Shown here one piece after another: positions 59,189-64,000 of a stretch of DNA of 64,000 nucleotides. The DNA is from CAITNM01 sp021298215. GTDB taxonomy: Bacteria > Pseudomonadota > Alphaproteobacteria > Paracaedibacterales > CAITNM01. The stretch spans positions 1-64,000 of the forward strand of contig JBKCOJ010000006.1 in assembly GCA_046309815.1 (NCBI GenBank). Reading direction: 5' to 3'. The first letter of the stretch is position 1. Each line of letters starts with the position of its first letter. The notes beneath the pieces were generated by a model. That model saw nothing but the letters and a program-made list of their open reading frames with translations. It searched no databases and had not been told where the DNA came from. The translations under genes and the position numbers were made by a program.

Positions 59189-62100
59189 ATGAAAGAAGAG
59201 CTTATTGTTAAGAGATTTGAAAATCAGGTTGCTATTTCTCCTGAAAGCTTAGCTGTTTCTTGTGGTCAGCTATCTATTTCGTATGATCAGCTTAATAGAA
59301 GGGTAAATCTTTTAGCAAACTATCTTATTGAAAAGGGGGTGAAAAAAAACTCTTTTGTCGCTGTTATCCTTCCTAGGTCTATAGACTTTATAGTTGCCGT
59401 GTTGGCTGTTTTGAAATCAGGAGGATGTTATATTCCGATTGATCCTGGTTATCCTGAGGAAAGAATAAGGAATATTATTGCAGATGCTGGAGTGTTTTTT
59501 TTACTTAAAAATAACTCAAATGCTCTTTTGTTAGATGATGATGAATTATGCTTCGTTAATGTAGATACTTTTGATCAATTGATAAAATCTCCTATGATAG
59601 GCAATCCTTTATCAATTAATGATATGGATGATCCTATATACATAATTTATACTTCTGGTTCTACGGGAATACCAAAGGGAGCTATTAATAAGCATAACGG
59701 TTTTTTAAATTTGATTGATTGGTATACTCAAGATTTTAACCTGAATAAAAATGATAAAATTTTAATTTATACTCCACTTAATTTTGATCTAACTCAAAAA
59801 AATATTTTTGCACCTTTGTTAGTAGGAGCTACTATTTTTTTGGTGAATGATGGCCTTTATGATCCTAGCTTGATTGCAGATGAGATATATAGAAATAAAA
59901 TTACTTGGATTAATAGCACTCCCAGTGCTTTTTATCCATTGATTGAAAGTGATTATAATTTAAAAAAGCTAGAGTCTTTACGGTATGTGTTTGTTGGGGG
60001 TGAACCTTTGTTTGCTAAAAGAGTTTTGTCCATTCATCTTAGTAATCCAAGGCTTAAAATTGTTAATACATACGGACCGACAGAGTGTGCAGATGTGTGT
60101 TCTTTCTATACCTTAACGGAGAAAGATTTTAAATCTCAACATGTCTACGTACCTATTGGTAAGCAAATAAAAAATATGAATTTATATGTTTTGGATGATA
60201 ACATGAATAAGGTGAAAGAAGGGGAGATTGGGGAGTTATATGTAGAAGGTGTTGGTGTTGGGCTAGGCTATATTAATAACAAAGAGATTACAAATCAGGC
60301 TTTTTTACCTAATCCATTTGATAAAGGTAATAACTCCAGTATATATAAGACAGGCGATATCGTTAGAATTCTTCCAGACTCTAACTTAGAGTTTATTGAA
60401 AGAAAAGATTTTCAGGTAAAGATTAGAGGTTACAGAGTTGAGCTGGAAGAAATAATCAGCTCTTTAAGGACCATTCCTGGCGTTAAGGATGCGTTAGTTA
60501 TTGCTTATGAAAACCAGGATCAAGAAAAGTTTCTTGTAGGATATGCTGTTGGAAAAAGTTTAAAGGAAACAGATTTAAAGAAGAATTTACAAGAAAAACT
60601 TCCTGCTTACATGGTGCCTTCGGCAATTATTGTTATGGATGCCTTCCCCCTAACAGCGAACGGAAAAGTTGATAGAAAAAAGTTACCCTTAATAAAAAAT
60701 AAAGATTCTCACTCTCTTTTGAAATTCTCTTTGGATGATAGAGCAAAAAAGATGTTTGATATTTGGGAAAAATTTTTACCTGTATCTATCAATAATTTAG
60801 AAGACAGTTTTTTCTCGCTAGGAGGTCATTCTTTAAGTGCAGTTAAGATTCTTTTTCAAATAAAAAAGGAATTTGGGGTTGAAATTTCTATACAGGAGTT
60901 ATTTACGCATCCAACAATATTTTCTCTTCTTAGAGTAATTGATGAGAAAAAGACAAAAAAACATAGAAAAATTAAGGGGATTGTGAAAAATGCCACTGGT
61001 AATAAAAGTCCTTTATCTCTGCCTCATCAGAGAATTTTTTACATTGAAAATACTTTTCATAACCCCATTATTTTTAATAATCTCATTACTCTTTCATTGA
61101 AGGGACTTCTGTCTGAAAAAAAGTTGGAAAATGCTTTTCGTGAACTTATTGAAAGACATGAAATTTTTAGAACCTGTATTGTAAGAGAAAAAGATAAAAT
61201 CTTTGAAAAGATTTTTGATAATCTTGATTTTACGTTAGAAAAAATTGACTTTAGTCAAGATAATACTGCTGCGCAAAAGCAAAAAGTGGAAGAGTTTGCA
61301 AGACAAGTAGTTGAAAAACCCTTTAATTTAATGTCTCTTCCTCTCATCAGAGGATTTTTGATCAAATTAGGGGAAGGAAGTTATGTTCTGGTGATGTGTC
61401 TGCATCAATTTCTGATCGACGGCGCATCAATGCATACTTTTTATAAAGAGCTCTCAGCATTTTATAATGGGGATGGGGAATCTTTGGAGGAATTAAAGAT
61501 ACAATATAAGGATTATGCTTTTTGGCAGAGCCAGATGATAACTAAAAAAAATATACAAGATCAGATAAATTTTTGGAAAATGGAGCTAAAAAATGCTCCA
61601 GAGCAAATACACTTAAAAACAGACTTCTCAAGAGGCGAGGAATTTAGCTATAGGGGCGATGTGTATACACTAAATCTTGGTGAGGAACTTTCTGTTACTT
61701 CCAATAAATTTTGCCAAAAAAATGATGTGACTCTCTTTATGTTGCTTATGTCAATTTACTCAATTTTGCTGACTAGATACACAAAAAATCGGGATATTGT
61801 GATAGGAGCACCTATTGCTAACAGAAGAAGTGCCGACTTAGATCCTCTCATAGGTTTTTTTGTTAATTTAGTTCCTTACAGAGTTCAGTTTCTGAAAGAG
61901 ATTACTTTTTTAGAATTAATATTAAATATAAAAAAGATAGCTCTTGATGCTTATGATAATCAGGATATCCCATTTGTGCATTTGCCTGAGTACCTAAATA
62001 TCAAAAAAAGAAAAGATTACCATCCCATTTTTCAAGTTGTTTTTGCAATGCAACCTTATGCAGTTGATAAATTTTGTCTCGATGAAGTACAAGTTAAAGA

Positions 62101-62323
62101 TTTAGATTATGAAGAACCAATAGCTAAATTTGATATGGCTTTAAACGCTAGCTTAAAGAATGGAAATATTGAGTTGAAATTTGAGTATGCAACAGACCTT
62201 TTTGTAAAGAAATCTGTAGAAAAAATGGCAGAAGAATTTAAGTCTATTTTGGAAGAATGTCTTTCTAAGCCAGAAAAAAAACTAACTTTTCCTAATATAG
62301 ATCAAGGAGGAAAAAATGGATGA
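59189..62323 (+). CDS. Nonribosomal peptide synthetase, A-T-C
   Basis: A 1,044-residue NRPS protein. The adenylation domain (about 1-505) has all main motifs: A3 YTSGSTGIPKGAI, A5 NTYGPTEC, A7 YKTGDIVR, A8 KIRGYRVELEE and A10 LTANGKVDRKKLP. The thiolation domain (about 520-590) has LGGHSLSAV with the phosphopantetheine Ser near 549. The condensation domain (about 610-1035) starts SLPHQRIFYIENTF. Its active-site motif reads HQFLIDG (about 737), so the second, catalytic His of HHxxxDG is Gln. A pocket read from alignment by eye gives D-L-K-N-G-E-T-D-V, which I cannot assign to a substrate. It overlaps the dioxygenase gene by 8 bp. As the first module has no C domain, it likely starts a chain, or loads an amino acid that its neighbours modify. 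Confidence 0.92.
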   Translation: MKEELIVKRFENQVAISPESLAVSCGQLSISYDQLNRRVNLLANYLIEKGVKKNSFVAVILPRSIDFIVAVLAVLKSGGCYIPIDPGYPEERIRNIIADAGVFFLLKNNSNALLLDDDELCFVNVDTFDQLIKSPMIGNPLSINDMDDPIYIIYTSGSTGIPKGAINKHNGFLNLIDWYTQDFNLNKNDKILIYTPLNFDLTQKNIFAPLLVGATIFLVNDGLYDPSLIADEIYRNKITWINSTPSAFYPLIESDYNLKKLESLRYVFVGGEPLFAKRVLSIHLSNPRLKIVNTYGPTECADVCSFYTLTEKDFKSQHVYVPIGKQIKNMNLYVLDDNMNKVKEGEIGELYVEGVGVGLGYINNKEITNQAFLPNPFDKGNNSSIYKTGDIVRILPDSNLEFIERKDFQVKIRGYRVELEEIISSLRTIPGVKDALVIAYENQDQEKFLVGYAVGKSLKETDLKKNLQEKLPAYMVPSAIIVMDAFPLTANGKVDRKKLPLIKNKDSHSLLKFSLDDRAKKMFDIWEKFLPVSINNLEDSFFSLGGHSLSAVKILFQIKKEFGVEISIQELFTHPTIFSLLRVIDEKKTKKHRKIKGIVKNATGNKSPLSLPHQRIFYIENTFHNPIIFNNLITLSLKGLLSEKKLENAFRELIERHEIFRTCIVREKDKIFEKIFDNLDFTLEKIDFSQDNTAAQKQKVEEFARQVVEKPFNLMSLPLIRGFLIKLGEGSYVLVMCLHQFLIDGASMHTFYKELSAFYNGDGESLEELKIQYKDYAFWQSQMITKKNIQDQINFWKMELKNAPEQIHLKTDFSRGEEFSYRGDVYTLNLGEELSVTSNKFCQKNDVTLFMLLMSIYSILLTRYTKNRDIVIGAPIANRRSADLDPLIGFFVNLVPYRVQFLKEITFLELILNIKKIALDAYDNQDIPFVHLPEYLNIKKRKDYHPIFQVVFAMQPYAVDKFCLDEVQVKDLDYEEPIAKFDMALNASLKNGNIELKFEYATDLFVKKSVEKMAEEFKSILEECLSKPEKKLTFPNIDQGGKNG

Positions 62324-63041
62324 AAAAGAGAAAGAATGCGTAGGTATAGCAAAGAGACTGAAAGAAAATTTTTATCATTTTGCTCAGTTAAATAATGTAA
62401 ATTCTGATTTGTTTACGACTATCAACGAAGAAGGACAGCAGTTTAGAGATTCATGGAATAATTTGCATCTGGATAATTACATGGGTGACGGAGGAAAATA
62501 TAGATACAGAAGGTATAGTGTTGTAAAAATTAGAGAGGATAAACAACTCGAATATCTTCCTCCTGAGCCGCATTTTCAGAAAAAAACGTATAATGGTCTT
62601 AATGGAGATATTTATAGAGAATATTCACCGTTTGAGGAAAGAATTTTGAGGGGAGCTCTATTTAGAGATATTATAATTTCTTCAGCTAGTATCTTTAGCC
62701 AGTTAAAAAAACCTAAAAATGGGTGGAGAGTAGAGTGTCATCAATTTCGTATTGTCCCTTCTGAAAATGAAGCCGGGTTTCCAACCCCTGAGGGTAAACA
62801 TAGAGACGGGGTTGATTTTGTTTTGGTGACGCTTATTAACAGATTAAACATGGATGGAGGTAAAACAACCATTTACGATAGTAATGATAAAGAAATTGCT
62901 TCTCGGGTTATGGGTAATGAATGGGAAAGTGTTTTTATCAATGATATAAAAACAATGCATGAAGTTTCTCCTATATACAAAAGAGACTTTTTTGAGGGAT
63001 CCTACCGTGACACGTTAGTGCTTACGTTTCAATGTTTCTAG
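62316..63041 (+). CDS. 2-oxoglutarate/Fe(II) amino-acid dioxygenase (IDO/BsmA-like)
   Basis: A 241-residue enzyme like the free-amino-acid hydroxylases of the 2OG-Fe dioxygenase family PF10014 (isoleucine 4-hydroxylase type). Visible features are YRYRRYSVVKI near residue 62, the iron ligands in GKHRDGVDFVLVTLINR (H-x-D) and the distal His in IKTMHEVSPI, and the 2-oxoglutarate Arg in SYRDTLVLTFQ. It begins inside the NRPS stop region with GGAGG before it, so it is translationally coupled. It probably hydroxylates the amino acid that is activated by the NRPS or another building block. Confidence 0.88.
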   Translation: MDEKEKECVGIAKRLKENFYHFAQLNNVNSDLFTTINEEGQQFRDSWNNLHLDNYMGDGGKYRYRRYSVVKIREDKQLEYLPPEPHFQKKTYNGLNGDIYREYSPFEERILRGALFRDIIISSASIFSQLKKPKNGWRVECHQFRIVPSENEAGFPTPEGKHRDGVDFVLVTLINRLNMDGGKTTIYDSNDKEIASRVMGNEWESVFINDIKTMHEVSPIYKRDFFEGSYRDTLVLTFQCF

Positions 63042-63052
63042 AGAGGGGAACC

Positions 63053-64000
63053 ATGAAAGATTTTAAGGAAAATAAAAAATTTCAATATGTATTATTAAAG
63101 AAAGAAGAAGATGATGATGTTGAAATGGTACTTGCAAAAAAAGCAATTCAAAAACTAATTGACGAAAAATATATTATTCCTACTTACCGAGAAAAGAAAG
63201 AAGGAGTGCAGTTTTTAGTACAAGAAAATCCAGAGGTTTTTTCTTATCCATTTGAGTGGTCTTTTGATATGTTAAAAGACGCCTCCCTAGTTTTTTTAAA
63301 AGTTGTTCAAGACTGCATAGAAGCTGATTTGTTTGTGCACTCAGCAAGCTCTAATAGCATGGTCTACCATGAGGGTAGAATGAAATTTAGAGGCATTTTA
63401 GATATATCTGGAGTTTCGAATAGAGATGAGTGGCCAGGTTATAGTAAGTTTCTAGAGGTTTTTGTTTTTCCCTTATTTTTTGGCGCAATTTTTGAATTAG
63501 ATCCTGCAGCTTGGTGGAAAGCGACTCTAAGAGGTATGTCTTTTGATGAAGCAGTTAAATTACTAAAAAAGCATGAGCAATTTCAGAATTTTTTAAATGA
63601 GCTAGGAATCTCTCTTGAGGATCATTTTAAATCAGAAATCTGTATTGAAAAAGGCAATACAAGGGAAAAAATCCATATTTTAAAGAAATTTTTGGGATCT
63701 TTAAAAAAACAATATTCTATACAAGATCTTCACTGGAAAAGTTACCAAAGAGATAACAGTTACACAGATCCAGACATTAGAAATAAGGAAAATTTTATAA
63801 CTCAGAGTATAGCAAAAATTAAAGCAAAGAATGTTGTTGATATCGGTGCAAACACAGGGCATTATTCCAAACTAGCCCAAGCCAAGGTCTCTCATGTTGT
63901 TTCTGTTGATTCTGAGTCAGTGTGTATCGATGACTTGTATGGAGAAATTAAAAATAGAGAAATCAAAAATATTACACCATTGCTACTCAATCTTTTAAAT
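63053..64000 (+). CDS. SAM-dependent methyltransferase-like protein, partial at window end
   Basis: An open frame starting at ATG 63053 (ribosome site GAGAGGGG) runs for 316 codons and off the end of the window. Residues 1-215 or so contain EWSFDMLKDASLVFLKVVQDCI and GRMKFRGILDISGVSNRDEWPGYSKFLEVFVFPLFFGAIFELDPAAWW, followed at about residue 258 by VVDIGANTGHYSKLAQ, a class I SAM-binding motif I, and VSHVVSVDSESVCIDDLY, motif II. The arrangement recalls NoeA-type nodulation methyltransferases. It follows the dioxygenase gene by 11 bp, so it belongs to the same operon. Confidence 0.8.
   Translation, partial: MKDFKENKKFQYVLLKKEEDDDVEMVLAKKAIQKLIDEKYIIPTYREKKEGVQFLVQENPEVFSYPFEWSFDMLKDASLVFLKVVQDCIEADLFVHSASSNSMVYHEGRMKFRGILDISGVSNRDEWPGYSKFLEVFVFPLFFGAIFELDPAAWWKATLRGMSFDEAVKLLKKHEQFQNFLNELGISLEDHFKSEICIEKGNTREKIHILKKFLGSLKKQYSIQDLHWKSYQRDNSYTDPDIRNKENFITQSIAKIKAKNVVDIGANTGHYSKLAQAKVSHVVSVDSESVCIDDLYGEIKNREIKNITPLLLNLLN

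Overview
The window looks like chromosome of an AT-rich, host-associated alphaproteobacterium, most likely an obligate intracellular lineage of the Holosporales/Rickettsiales kind. Reasons: low GC, a cysteine-poor alphaproteobacterial type DksA, many signal-peptide proteins of no known housekeeping role, Sel1-repeat proteins, several toxin-antitoxin pairs, broken genes, and an F-type conjugation locus resembling those amplified in Rickettsiales. The assignment to a lineage is inference. hslVU marks at least that part as chromosome.

Layout. 1-8.6 kb: a DEDDh exonuclease, a secreted protein with a kinase-like motif pattern, a PIN-like protein, a zeta-toxin-like ATPase with a small partner, a 2-Cys peroxiredoxin and a Cys-rich secreted protein. 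8,625-15,128: a complete Tn402/Tn5053-family transposon (tniA, tniB, tniQ, res, small gene, tniR) with 27-bp inverted repeats, carrying one secreted protein of unknown function as cargo; it sits directly against a second, inverted copy of its own res-region sequence. 15.3-16.1 kb: a HigBA-type toxin-antitoxin pair with promoter and palindromic operator. 16.3-22.3 kb: a run of probable effectors on the minus strand: an OTU-protease-like protein, an 829-residue secreted protein with a nuclease-like motif, and a Sel1-repeat gene split by one amber codon. 22.6-26.5 kb: a START/AHSA1 protein, DksA and RecD2.

26.5-50.4 kb: an integrated plasmid-like conjugative module. It opens with two arrays of 8-bp direct repeats and a palindrome, then a ribbon-helix-helix protein, a replication initiator with a DnaA-N-like C-terminus, a broken LuxR-type sensor, an XRE regulator, and an F-type transfer operon in the order traA-L-E-K-B-V-C-trbI-traF(peptidase)-W-U-trbC-N-F-H-G, then a YhcG/DUF1016 nuclease and traD. 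traC carries a one-base frameshift just after Walker B; no relaxase, integrase or oriT was found in the window. An AbiEi/AbiEii pair lies convergent to traD, followed by a decaying cluster of small conserved genes.

53-57.5 kb: a LuxR-type solo regulator, hslVU, a pterin dehydratase and a queuosine-precursor transporter. 57.7-58.7 kb: an IS transposase remnant touching a secreted protein with an F-box-like stretch. 59.1-64.0 kb: the start of a small biosynthetic cluster: an A-T-C nonribosomal peptide synthetase whose C domain has HQxxxDG instead of HHxxxDG, an amino-acid 2-oxoglutarate dioxygenase, and a methyltransferase that runs off the end.
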